A stretch of 64,000 bases of DNA from Jacaranda mimosifolia (lineage: Eukaryota > Streptophyta > Magnoliopsida > Lamiales > Bignoniaceae). The DNA lies in the NCBI GenBank assembly GCA_018894105.1, contig CM032123.1, positions 23,289,744-23,353,743 of the forward strand. The letters run 5' to 3'. Shown piece by piece: positions 1 through 11,259 of this stretch (position 1 is its first letter; every line of letters begins with the position of its first letter). The notes below the pieces were generated by a model that did not search any database, was not told the DNA's origin, and saw only the letters and a list, made by a program, of their open reading frames with translations. The translations under genes and the position numbers were made by a program.

Positions 1-1100
1 TTGTGCCATAAACAAAAGAAAAAAGAACATCCTTAAGAAAGTTAACCCCATGTTTGTCTATTTTCAAAACTTTGCTATTACAATGTGTAAAAAGCTTCCT
101 TAAAGACTCACCTTCATTTTGTTCGGTGGAATAAAGATGCACATGGGGAAGTTTGGACTATTTGTTGCTCATGAACAGGTAAAGAAAATTATCACACAGT
201 TGATCATAACAAAAAATCAATCTTGTCCTTAATTTGAGAAACTATTCTTGTGTGATGCCTTGAAAGGTGGTGGCAAGCACTTTGCATAGATATTGTTGCT
301 ATGCATATAAAGTTGCATAATATGCTCAACCTATAACAAATGCTCATTTGGTTCCATGGATCCACCATAGCAAGGTAGTCTAGTAGCGATCTTGCTGTCT
401 GATATTATTTCATCCACGATTTCCTGAACTAAAGGAGAGTCACTTTCTTTCCTTCTTGTTTAAGGTTCTCCTCCAAATGAAAGACGGCCTAACTATCACC
501 TAGAAAGACCTTGCAACTTCTTGTGTAGTTTCTGGACTTGGTTGAAAACCTCTTCCCATTCGTAGGTCTTTGTTAGGTGGTAACTTTTATCATGCTGGTC
601 TTGCTCTTTGTTTAGTTAATTGCACTACAAGTGTGATTGAGCCTAAAGATTTCTTGTACTAAATCAACAACCTTTTCTTGGTTGTGGGCCTGGCGGAGTG
701 GTCTTCCCTCTCACGAAAGAGGCTCATTAGCTGTATTATGATGAGGTGTAGTCTCATTGATGTGTTGATTCTATTATCTAATTGTGGGTGGAGATAGGCA
801 TGGAATCATGTTGGATGCTAGCAAGGGCTTTTGTTGATTGAAGAGTTCTTGCTATTTGAGGAATGCATCGTTTACTTCTCTGCCAATGATCTAGCACAAC
901 TTATTAATGGACAAAGTCACCATTTGCCCTGGAGGAGCGTTGGGCCTAGAATGTCTTCATTTTTGCTGGGTGGGTTAGGAATGTGATTCTAGTTCATAGA
1001 AACTATGCACCATGTGTTCACTATTTGAGGTTGTAAATTCAAGTTCCCATAGATAGTGCCCCGATAAAGTAATTTTTGGTTAGAGTAAGGACACAAGGAG
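1..1100 (-). pseudogene. Ty3/gypsy gag remnant, cut by the window edge
   Basis: Read on the minus strand, about 442-344 gives a stretch with PLVQEI-x-DEI followed by a PNEHL motif. This is the usual opening of the gag domain of plant gypsy elements, where it leads into the capsid-like retrotransposon gag fold. Further gag-like wording continues toward position 1 in shifted frames with many stops. The 5' side (1140 and up) looks like the LTR that would precede gag in this orientation. No pol domain lies inside the window. The call rests on this short motif and the position next to the LTR; it is degenerate and non-functional. Confidence 0.55.
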
Positions 1101-1139
1101 ATTTAGGTAGAAGATGATTGTGATGATGTGATTCTCTGA

Positions 1140-1840
1140 ATTATGTAAGGTCGAAGCTCTAATGAATAACCGTAGGTTGAACCTGCAACCATAGTGAATA
1201 TGTTAAGCTTGTCGAGATGGCCCCTGGTTAAAACCCTCTAGTTTTCAAGTCAAAATAAGGGCTATGGAGATAAAAATATAAAGTAGCCGGGAGCTTTAGA
1301 TGTAAGAGTACGTACCTAGGATAAGTGATGGAATAGGGTATTTGTAGAGTTCTTTGAAGTGGAAATTGCTAAGAACCCCTATTAAAGATAATACCTCTCC
1401 TCAAGAAATTAGATTAAGATAGGTTTTTATATATAAAATGGGTAGCCAAGTGGTTGTCACTTCCCAAATATTGTCCGAATGCCACTTTTCTATCGAGAAG
1501 GATTACCTAACCGCATTTAATTAGGAGGGGGATAACCTAGTAGCTTATAATCAATGTAGAAAAAAGAGGGTGATCAAAAGCCTCTCGAGCATTTAAAGTG
1601 GCGACCTATGCCAGATTGATGAGCCATAGATAAATTTCTAGTAGCAAGATTGATCTAAACATGATCGACCTCTATGGGATGCATGATACTTCATAGGGCG
1701 ACTCAACTTGAAGGCGGTTAGCCCTAGGGAGAGTCCTTGCGTGGTCCAAAGAATTGGTCAGCCCTTTAAACAATTGACTAGTTGGGTTCAAAATGGAATT
1801 ATATATGTTGAGCAATGAGTTTGCCTTCGAAATGATTCTT
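1140..1840 (-). repeat. Degenerate gypsy LTR (family B, copy 1)
   Basis: On the plus strand about 1170-1250 contains 'aacctgcaacca', then 'cttgtcgagatggcccctgg', then 'caagtca'. The same order recurs at about 47150-47230, so two copies of one LTR family are present in the same orientation. On the minus strand a TATA-like box (about 1350) precedes these blocks, as expected for U3 followed by R/U5, and the gag relic lies downstream. Exact ends were not found. Confidence 0.45.
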
Positions 1841-1844
1841 ATTT

Positions 1845-2000
1845 GGGATAGCCGGCCTATTATAATAATTTTTCAATTGCAAGTTGTCTAGTAATATGTA
1901 TTTCTTTAAATCCAGCCAGCCTGTTTCACTAAATTTTTTGCTTGCAAATTGTCTAATAATATGTATTTCTTTACCACGTGTATCTAGCTAGTAGCTATAT
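1845..2000 (+). repeat. Partial copy of the NLR upstream segment
   Basis: This stretch (from 'gatagccggcc', with two partial repeats of 'caagttgtctagtaatat') matches the region upstream of the NLR at about 4395-4450 and of the second NLR relic at about 9810-9890. It suggests a third NLR unit once stood here, of which only upstream DNA remains. No NLR coding sequence was seen next to it. Confidence 0.5.
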
Positions 2001-2588
2001 AGACTCCTTAATTTCATCACCAAGCAAATAGTAAACGATGAGTGAAGTCTGGACAAAACTGATGCACTTTTCCTTATATTGTTAACTAATTAATTAAGCG
2101 GAATGATTTTCCCAAATTGTGTTGTTCTCTTCTGGTAATACATATTTACTGGTTAACTGTATGGTTGAGGAAAAAATAGAAAATAAAACTACAATAAAGG
2201 GAGTACTAAGCAGACAAGAACAAAATATTTGAAACCAATTTCTTGGCTGTCGGTTGAAAATTATTGATGGAATCCACTGATTTAATTTTTCTCACCTTTT
2301 TTCCTTGCCAACTTCAAGATTTCCTCTCTTATTTCCTACAGAAATCTTCAGGTTGACAATCATGCTGTTTTCTGTTTGATGATAGTTCAAGATTGGCCTT
2401 TGTCAGTTATTAGTTACCTCAGAAAATAAAACTAACATTAGATTAATCAGTACTAAAAACCAGAAAACTACCCGATCACAAAATAAATACGACACTTGCT
2501 ATATATGATTAGCTAAACCATGTATGAAAAAAGAATTTCTCTTTGCCTTTCACAAACTCTCAACAATGGATCATCATGAAAGAACGAT
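2001..2588. other. Noncoding stretch, nothing recognised
   Basis: AT-rich sequence with stops in all frames. I see no repeat ends, RNA gene or coding motif. Confidence 0.4.
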
Positions 2589-2597
2589 AACTAACTA

Positions 2598-3789
2598 CGG
2601 GTTTTCTAGGGTCCCGTACTCATGGTTCTGACTTGTCATCACTTACCCATTTTTTAACCGTTCATATCAGTTTGATTTAATCCTCACCTTTGAACTATCA
2701 TAAAATGAAGAACCGTGGTTCTTTCATGGTTCTTCCATGGAACCATCTTCTTTTAAAATTAAATTATAAAAAATAAAATAAAAATCATTACCCTTCCCAT
2801 ACTCAATGACCAAATTAACCTTATTAATTTTAATAAATTAAAAACTCTCATTTTCGAATATTAAACCCTCACTCAATTAGAAAAAAAATCAAAAAAAATA
2901 AACCCTAAGAAAATCAAAGAAAATAAAACCCTTCATGACTTGTTACAGTTTAGTCATAATTTCAATTATAAAGACTATACTATTCTTAATTATTTCATAT
3001 ATTTTTAATTTTATTTATTTATTCTTTTTAAATATATTTTTATATATCTTTTTTCATTTCCTTTATACCAATTTTTTATTTTAAAATTATTTTAATTTTT
3101 TATTTATTCATCTTTTTAATTTATTCTTTTTTATTTATATATATTATATACAAATATAAATATATAATATGTAATATATAATATAATACATTATAAATAC
3201 ATAAATATATTTCTGCATATATTTGTACATAATATATATTAATAAATAAATATTTTATATAATAAACCCTACCCTCACCCTACCCCACCCCACCCCCACC
3301 CCATCTTACTTGCCGATGACCCACGGCCATGGCCGCAACTCATAGGGGCTTCCATGGCGGCCTGCAATTGCGGCCATGGAGATCGCCCCTGCGAGCAGTG
3401 CCCATAGTCGACGTTCGCGAGGGGCTGCCATGGCAGCAACTCATAGGGGCCTCCATGGCCGCCTGCAATCGTGGCCATGGAGGCCGCCCCTGTGAGCGGT
3501 GCCCATGGCCACCGTTCGCGAGGGGCGGCCATGGCCACAACTCGCAGGGGCCTCCATGGCTGCTTGGATTAATTTGGTCATTGAACCTTGGATGGGTAAT
3601 AATTTTTATTTTATTTTTTATAATTTAATTTTAAAGGAAGATAGTTCCATGAAAGAATCATTGCAGAACCATGGTTCTTCATTTTATAATGATTCGAAGG
3701 TGAGCATGAAATCAAACTGATATGAACGATTGAAAAATGGATACGTGATGACAAGTCAGAACCATGGGTACGAGACCCTAGAAAACCCG
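2598..3789. mobile_element. Mutator-like element with long TIRs and perfect 9-bp target duplication
   Basis: The ends begin 'cgggttttctagggtc' and finish with the inverse. The inverted repeats run roughly 200 bp each (about 2598-2805 and 3585-3789) with scattered mismatches. The direct repeat 'aactaacta' flanks both sides exactly (2589-2597 and 3790-3798), the 9-bp duplication typical of Mutator-like transposons. The element is 1,192 bp and encodes no transposase. The inner part is an AT-rich left half (2760-3265) and a strikingly GC-rich right half with a 101-bp tandem repeat, possibly captured DNA. It is therefore non-autonomous. Confidence 0.85.
3321..3560. repeat. GC-rich 101-bp tandem repeat inside the MULE
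   Basis: The word 'ccatgg' followed by a 'caact' block recurs at 3327, 3428 and 3529, giving a period of 101 bp and about 2.4 copies. Each unit contains two or more 'ccatgg' sites, 'aggggc' blocks and 'gttcgcgagggg'. It is much richer in GC and CpG than anything nearby. Open frames here (for example 3329-3628) follow from the lack of TA-rich stops and are not supported as genes. Confidence 0.8.
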
Positions 3790-3798
3790 AACTAACTA

Positions 3799-4390
3799 AC
3801 GCAACAAGTACAAGACCTTATGACATCCCAATACCACATTAAAAAAATCCACGTTCTCAGATCAATCTTAATTACTCCTAAAACATGAGATTAAACAAAG
3901 ACTGACAGCATTAATAATAAAGCAAGCAATCGAAATGATAATTAGCCATTATCTTAATCCCACTCATCAGCAACACATTTCCATAACCATCACGTTCTGG
4001 CACTTCAAATTACAATATTTAGCATCCTGAATTCATATTGTCTAACACCTTAATTAAGATAAATCTGACTTTGATTTCACCTTCACTCTAAAAAGAAGGG
4101 GGGGGGGATAATGCAGCATTTCTAAGCTTTTGTGACCGTTAATTTTGCTCCATTTTGTATAATTACAATATATACAAGTCAATATTAAAAGAAATTGCTG
4201 TTAATTACATATATAATATCAATATAAAACTACAGTTTCAGGAATTTTAATATGTGTTACAAAATAACTTGTGTTATGGGAGCAATAAAATAACCAAACC
4301 TAATTATATTGTGTTAATCTTGGAGTAATAACAATTGAAGATAGGAAAAATCTTAATTTGACTTTGTGGTGGGATCTGATCCATAGCCAG
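3799..4390. other. Noncoding stretch between MULE and NLR upstream region
   Basis: AT-rich, with a G run near 4099-4107. No gene or element end was recognised. Confidence 0.4.
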
Positions 4391-4394
4391 CTGT

Positions 4395-4640
4395 TATACT
4401 AATTTTTCAATTCCAAGTTGTCTAGTAATATATATTTCTTTAACAACCATCTAATTATTTAGCCATTAAACATTGTCTGAATCCATATAATGTCACTCTC
4501 AGACGTGGCGACTTTCATGGGAAGCCTTCCAAAACAACTAGTTAAATTATTGTAATTGATCTTTATAAAGCCCTCTTGGCAAGACTCCATGGGTATCCAG
4601 TCCCTAAGATATCATTCTTCCATATCATAGAGAAAGAGAT
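4395..4640 (+). promoter_or_regulatory. NLR upstream region with TATA-like box
   Basis: A TATA-like 'tttataaag' lies at about 4562-4570, some 75 bp before the ancestral ATG at 4643. The whole region is repeated, with mismatches, at 9810-10085 and partly at 1845-2000, including 'ccatataatgtca' and 'gttaaattattgtaattgat'. Conservation of this block next to two NLR copies supports its being the promoter and 5' leader of the ancestral duplicated gene. Confidence 0.55.
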
Positions 4641-4642
4641 CT

Positions 4643-7491
4643 ATGGCGGCTTATGCAGCTTTAGTTTCTCTTATGCATATTATAGAGTAGATTCAGCATC
4701 ATCCTCGCCCTCCCATTTCTCTGGAGAAACAACAGGCTGAATCTCTCATTGAAAAGGTTACTTTCTTGCAAGGTTTTCTTGAAGGTTATTTCCATGTTGA
4801 CAACAAGGAAGCAGATAGCTTGCAGAGTTGCATCGCAGATGCAGCTCATGCAGCAGAAGACATAATTGAATCCCATATAGTGGGTCAAATTCTTGTTCAA
4901 TCGACAAGTACTACTCGTGGGGAAAAGATCAGTTCCATTAACTTCTATCAAGGTCTACAAAAGGTGATAGAAGATATGGATTTTATCAATAAGGAGGTGA
5001 TGGAGATTCAAGAGAAGATGGGAATCCAAGATCAGCTGCACAGAAATTTAATGCTTGAAGCTGATTCATCAAGATCTCCTTCCACGGGGCAGAACACCAT
5101 GGTCGAGTTTGATGATGTCTTAATCCAACTCATGGAAAAGCTCACCGGACAACAAGCTACTCGGCAGATCATCCCAATTGTTGGCATGGGCGGCATTGGT
5201 AAGACAACACTTGCTAAAAATATTTATGAAAATCAACTTACTGTGAATCACTTTGACATTTGTGTTTGGGTTACAATATCGCAAGAATATAGTGTGAAGG
5301 AAATTTTTTTAGAACTTCTTTGTCAGATAAGTCAAGACAAGAGGGAAACATTGAGCAAAAAGAGTGAAAAAGATTTAGGCTTACAGTTACACCAAAGTTT
5401 ATCACGTCGAAGATATTTAATTATAATGGATGACATATGGAGTACTGAAGCATGGGACAGGGTAAAATTATTCCTTCCAGATAACAACAACAGAAGTAGA
5501 ATATTGATAACCACTAGGCTATCAAACCTGGCTTTGCATATAAGTGGCACTAGTGGGCTTGAGATGAATTTTCTAGATGAGCATAAAAGTTGGAATCTAC
5601 TTTGCAAAATCGTGTTTGGAGAAGGAAGTTGCCCCCTCAAATTGGAGGAAATTGGAAAGGAGATTGCCAAAAATTGCAAGGGGCTTCCATTGTCAATTGT
5701 AGTAATTGGAGGATTCCTAGCGAAGTCCAAATGGACACAAGAATATTGGGAATATATTGCAAAAAATCTTAATGCAATAGTAAATTTAGAGGATGATGAA
5801 CGTCGCCTAAAAATATTACATATGAGTTATAATAAGTTGCCTGTTCATTTAAAGCCATGTTTTCTTTATATGGGAATTTTTCATGAAGATAGTGAGATTT
5901 TTGTGTCCGAACTAATCAAAATGTGGGTTGCTGAAGGATTTTTAAAATCAATTAGTGGTAAAAGTTTAGAAGAGGTGGCAGAGGAGTACATAAAAGATCT
6001 TCTTGATAGAAATCTCATTTACGTTTACAAGTGGAGGTCTGTTGAAAAAATAAAATCTTGCAAGATCCACGATCTGTTGAGAGACTTGTGCTTAAGAGAG
6101 GCTCAAAAAGAAAAGTTTGTTTTTGTGACAAGGCTGTATGATCATAAGATTCCATGCGACATAGCAACCCAATGCCGCGTTGTTACTCATCCAAGTATAT
6201 CGGAGGAGAAATATTCTTTCCCTGCAGTCCTTTATGCCATGGTTCCTAGGTCACTTGCCCGTTCTTTAATCATATGTGATTCTCTGGGAGTTTTACAACC
6301 ACGTAATGTTAGATTGTTGAGGGTATTGAAAACAACTGATGATGAAAATTATTCTCTAGAAGCTGTTCTTCAGCTAGTTAATTCGCGGTACCTTGAGGTT
6401 GGACCTTATCTGGACCCAATGAATCCCAGATTGCCTTCTTCAATCCACCTCCTTTGGAATCTACAGACATTAGTTGTTCGCCACAATCACAAATTACACA
6501 TTATTGCACCAACTGAAATTTGGAAGATGCCTCAACTTAGGCATGTTAAGTTCACAGCACTCTATCTCCCGGATCCTGATATTCCCAGCGACAGGCAAGA
6601 TGGCTGCTTTGTTTTGAAAAACCTACAAACGCTCTTAGGAATAGTGTATTTCAAATGTAGTGAAGAGGTGGTTAAGAGAACCCCCAATATCAAGAAATTG
6701 AGAATATGGTATAAAATTGGAGATTCTAATGAGGAAGAGATATCGTCCCATTATTGTCTCAACAATCTTGCCTGTCTAAATAAACTGGAATCCCTTCGTT
6801 GCTTCTTTTCTGATGAAGAAGAGATGCCAAGACGGCGTTATTTGCTGCAGAACCTCAGCTTCCCGCATTCCCTCAAGAAGTTGACTTTAGATGGCGGCTA
6901 CCTCCAATGGGAAGACATTACCACAAAGATAGGTTCATTACCACTTGTTGAAGTACTCAAACTAAGCAGGAACCTCTTCTTAGGACACGAGTGGGAAACA
7001 GTTGAAGGCCAATTCCCTAGCCTGAGATTCTTGCAAATTGAACTTTGCTATGACTGAAATGCTGGACGACAGACAGCACCCACTTTCCACGCCTTGAGCG
7101 GCTTCTTTTCCAATTTTTACCTAAGTTGAAGGAGCTCCCTTGGGGTATTGGATAAATACCAACACTTCAATCAATTGAGTTGGAATATTGTAACAAGTCT
7201 GCCATGATTTCTGCTAAGAAAATAGTAGAGGAGCAAGAGGAACTTGGGAACGAAGACTTGAGAGTCAAAGTTTTAACCATGAAGAAGAACAAAGTGGTGG
7301 ACAGCTTGGCAAGCAATAATTTTCTAGTTCAAGTAGATAGAGAGTACAAAGTAGTGGACAACTTGGAAAACTTTCTATTTCAAGTAGCTAGAAGATATGA
7401 GTCTGAGGATGATAACGAAGATGATGAAGATGATGATGAGGAGGAGGAGGAGGAGGAGGAGGATGATGATGATGGTGATGATAATGCTTGA
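4643..7491 (+). pseudogene. CC-NB-LRR disease-resistance gene (R1-like), three disabling lesions
   Basis: Coiled-coil NLR immune receptor of the late-blight R1A/R1B-like class, a cytosolic sensor that would bind ATP/ADP. The ancestral start is ATG 4643, where codons 1-15 read as a typical N-terminus of the class. Codon 16 is TAG (4688-4690), so the longest open frame starts at an internal ATG, 4766 (763 codons to 7057). Numbered from that Met: P-loop GMGGIGKTT at 140-148, kinase-2 LIIMDD with its Asp pair at 222-223, RNBS-B SRILITTR at 244-251, GLPL at 306-309, RNBS-D Cys365 and an IHD motif at 434-436, then leucine-rich repeats. A one-base deletion near 7054 brings a premature TGA (7055-7057). 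The LRR end continues in the next frame, is stopped again by TAA 7153-7155, and ends at 7491 in a long Asp/Glu tail. An N-terminally truncated product from 4766 would still hold a complete NB-ARC domain. Confidence 0.9.
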
Positions 7492-7497
7492 AGTTTG

Positions 7498-8915
7498 GCT
7501 GATTGATTGGCGACCAATTGATCTTTTTTCCTTTTCTTTTTCTTTCTATTTTATTTTGTGTTCAAGCTTATGCTATGCGTAAAGATACCTTTTCTTTTCT
7601 TTTTTTAATTCTCCTCTTAAGTTGTATTTATAATTTCCAGGGAAAGCCTCCTCATTATGGACGTTTATGAGTTGATCGACTAATTAATTGCAAGTCTAAA
7701 CTGCTTTAATCCCTGCTCAATATAATTCAGGTTTATTTATATTTTTCACAAGATTGGCTGGATTTGTTGGATTTAGTCAAGTCAGGAATTATCTTGAGTA
7801 ACAAGTATTATTAAATTCTTAATTTTCAATAAAAGAAATTAATTGAAATATAAAAAAGAGAAAAATAAAGTGCAAGGATCTTTGGTTGGTCCTGACGACC
7901 TGACCCAATCAACAATTACATCAATTTAGTAGATCTTAAGTGTTTGTCGACAAATTAATTTTTGGATTTCTCAAATGAAAGTTTATATTGCATTGAAATA
8001 AATACAAAAAATTATTTTAGTGGGCTTCTCTAATTTTTCCTATAATAACTACCAAAGAGTAAAAAATGAATAGTATCAACGCATTGTTGGATAACATTTG
8101 TGAGTTCTCATTGGAAGAAACTTTATTGGAAATAATTAATGGAGAAGCATTGGCTATTAGATTCCTAATTTTAAATCAACAAGGTACATATGCAAAATTT
8201 TGTTGGGTATGAAATCATAGAATTACATATTATAATTATCATTTTGAATTGGTTCTTATAGAAAATCTTTATTACGGTATTTTGTTAAGAAATAAAAATC
8301 ACTCTAATTAATAGTAATTTTTTTGAAGTTTCAATGTTGTGAATCAAAGCCTTCAAAAACTAATCCAATTAAGTCCAGTGATTTGTAGCCCAATTGGCAT
8401 TAGTCTCTCTTATTATGTGGGAGTCGTATTTGACCCGAATGGGCGTCGTTTCTCTCCCCTCCCCCCCCCCCCCAACCAAAAAAAAAAAAAACTAGTTCTA
8501 TTAACGACATAAGGGAAGACCACAAAAGAGAATACAATCCAATGTTAAGTTAGTTGTGGATAATATGTGGTTTGTGTTATTATATAATTTATATGAATAA
8601 TTAGATTAATTCAAAATATCATTAATAAATTACTGAATGAGATTATAAATATAATACAAATAATAACTAAAATCATATAAAATATTTGAAAAATAAAAAT
8701 AAAAATTGGACCAAAGTCATGACAATTGTCTCTGTTTAAAAGCTACGATTGCTCCATCAGATTCACGACTAATCACAACTACAAAATAAACCAGTGTCTT
8801 ATCCATGTTACACAGTCATGATAATATTAGGAAACAATTTACATTCATGTTGCCAACAATCAATATCCCGTGGGAATATAAAATAATGTATCACAAAAGT
8901 CATTCCGTTGTCTAT
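7498..8915. other. Noncoding stretch after the NLR, with a C/A homopolymer pair
   Basis: This is the 3' flank of the NLR and AT-rich intergenic DNA. A poly-C run followed by poly-A lies at 8457-8491. No gene was recognised. Confidence 0.4.
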
Positions 8916-8921
8916 TTTTAC

Positions 8922-9622
8922 TAGGTATGGAAATAGGATAGACCAAATTAGGCTTTGGCTTAAATAGACCAAACTGTTATCCAAATAATAAGCTTGAGTT
9001 TGGCCTACCATCTATGATGGGTTTTTTTCTTAAGGTTAGATCTAGCCTTGTTAGTAAATTCAAAAGTCTTGATCTGGTCTGAAAACCCATCTAAAAGTCT
9101 TTTTTCTATTAAGGCTTCAATTGGGCTTAGAAAATATATAAATATAGGTTTTTAATAGGTTCAAACTTGTTATAAACCTTAATATGCTTGGTTATTTAAT
9201 AGGCCTAAAAGTTATGCAAATTATAAAAATTGTATATAGACAATAACCAAAAAGATAAATAATACACAGTTAAAAAAATATAAATAATTCAATTACAAAA
9301 TAGTTGTATATAAATAAAAGTTATATGACATAGAGCCTAAAAGTAAACCAACCCACTTTAACAAATGTTGATTAAATAATAAAAGCTATTTTATATTAAC
9401 TTATTAATATAAAATACAAATATAATTATTTTATATTATATAAAGAATGATTAATGAGTTAGCTTGTTGGGCTTATAGGCTTTAGAAAGAGCCTAAAATC
9501 AGCCTATTTAATCAAAAGGCTATTTTCCAAGCCTTAATTTGGTCTTTTTATTAAATAGGTGATGCCATACATAGGTTAGGCCATAGGCCTATGATAGGCA
9601 ATTTGGCTTATTCCGATCCCTA
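8922..9622. mobile_element. Non-autonomous hAT-like element
   Basis: The left end 'taggtatggaaata' and the inverse of the right end 'tagggatcggaata' pair as short terminal inverted repeats. The inside is full of 'aggcct', 'ggctta' and 'taggcc' words on both strands, typical of hAT-derived plant elements. The flanking 8-mers (8914-8921 and 9623-9630) agree at only 5 of 8 positions, so the target duplication is weak. No transposase is encoded. Confidence 0.5.
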
Positions 9623-9809
9623 ATTTATGTTTTCTCTTCAAACATAACTTTTTTTTTGGTAATTTGATTGAACAATATGGAATTTCTTCAAAGGTTCTAG
9701 TTTTATTGATAGTGTAATCAAATAAAGTTGAGTTGAAAAAAATTCGTTATATATAGCTTGCTATTTTCTTCCAGATTTTATTATATCATCAAGTTTGGCA
9801 GTGTATGAT

Positions 9810-10085
9810 CAGAATAGCCAGCCTGTTATAGCTATACTAATTTATCAATTGTAGGTTGTTTAGCAGATATGTAATTTTTAAATCCTAGCAATATAATTTT
9901 TACCTAAGCATCAAATTATTTAGTCACTGAATATTGTCCCAGTCCATATAATGTCAGCAATCTCAGCAGTAACTTTGGCGAGAAAACCTGCCAAAACAAA
10001 TAGTTAAATTATTGTAATTGATTTCTATCAAAGTTTTCTTGGCAACTATCCGTAGCTAGCCAGTCCCTGAGAAATCATAGTTGCT
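9810..10085 (+). repeat. Duplicated NLR upstream region (copy 3)
   Basis: Matches 4395-4640 over nearly its whole length, including the 'gttaaattattgtaattgat' block and the sequence leading to the gene. It joins directly to coding sequence from the middle of the NB-ARC domain, marking one end of a deletion in this copy. Confidence 0.65.
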
Positions 10086-10089
10086 ATTT

Positions 10090-11255
10090 CATTTTTCTAA
10101 ATGGACATGAGAATATTGGGATCATATATTACGGAAAATTTAAGTTCAATTGTCAATTTAGAAGATAATGAATAGTGCTTAAAGATATTAAGTACGGATT
10201 ATAATAATCAATTGTCTGTTTATTTGGAGTCATATTTTTTTATATTGGGGTTTTTCTTAGATACGATGAGATTAGTTTGTTCAAGCTCATCAAACTAGGG
10301 ATTGCTGAAAGGTTTCTAAAATTAATTAGTGGCAAAAGCTTGGAAAAAAATGCAGAAGAATACTTACAAGAACTTACTGATAGAACTCTCATTTTAAAAT
10401 TCATAAATGGAGGTCAAATGGGAAAATTAAGTCCTAGAAGATCCATGATCTCTTGAGAAAGAGAAGTTTCTTTGAGTCACGAGGCAGCAAAGTCTTAACA
10501 TTCCACAAGGCGGCGTAAATACCCAATGCCGCGTTGCTATTGGTCAAAGCACATCAAAGGAGGAATATATGACACTGTTCTGAGGAACCTACAGACGCTC
10601 TTGGAAATAGGAGATCTCCAAATGTGGTGAAGAGGTGGTTAAGAGAATCCCCAATGTTAAGAAATTGAAAATATTTTAGGAGGAAATTGAGGAAGGGTCA
10701 CGTTATTGTCTCAACACTCTTTGGTTGTATTCATAAACTCAAATCCCTTGGTTGCTCCTTTGAGTCCATTCTTACAAGCCAGAGTGACTTGCTGCAGAAC
10801 CTCAGCTTACCGCATTTCCCTCAAGAAATTGAGTTTAGATGGCGGATACCTCCTATGGGGAGACATGATGACAGAGATAGATTCGTTGCCCCTTCTTGAA
10901 GTGCTCAAACTGAGAAGGACCTGAGTGGGAAACAGTTGAAGGGCAATTCTGCAGCCTAAAATTCTTGCAAATTGAATAACAGACCGCACTCATTTACCAC
11001 GATTTGAGCACCTTGTTCTTGGGCTATTAGATAAGTTTAAGGAGATCCCTTAAGGTATTAGAGAAATACCAAGGCTGAAATTAATCTAGTTAGAGAATTG
11101 TAGCGATTCTGACATGATTTCTGCTAAGGAAATAGTAGAAGAACAAGCGGAACTTGGCAATGCAGAACTACAAGTCAAAGTTCGAATATGGGAGAAGAAT
11201 CAAGTACTGGAGAGCTTGACAAGCCACAATTTTCTAGTTCAAGTTTTTGTATAGC
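10090..11255 (+). pseudogene. Gutted NLR paralogue
   Basis: A paralogue of the NLR at 4643. Translation in shifting frames matches it from just after the GLPL motif (the stretch before EYW), through the RNBS-D region and winged helix (10240-10400), to LRR and C-terminal fragments (about 10590-11230). The coiled coil, P-loop, kinase-2 and most of the LRR are absent: roughly 1.1 kb is missing between the promoter-like block and the first coding match, with a further internal loss near 10540-10600. Stops and frameshifts are frequent. No product is expected. Confidence 0.85.
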
Positions 11256-11259
11256 GGTC

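Noticed and set aside
3275..3720. Several overlapping open frames on both strands in the GC-rich part of the MULE
   Set aside because: They follow the 101-bp tandem repeat and scarcity of stop codons in GC-rich DNA; no domain and no consistent strand.
5332..5772. Antisense and shifted open frames within the NLR
   Set aside because: They overlap the NB-ARC coding frame and have no independent support.
7397..7582. Arg/Met-rich frame (RRRRRRRR, MMMM)
   Set aside because: It is the shifted reading of the GAT/GAG repeat coding the acidic NLR tail.
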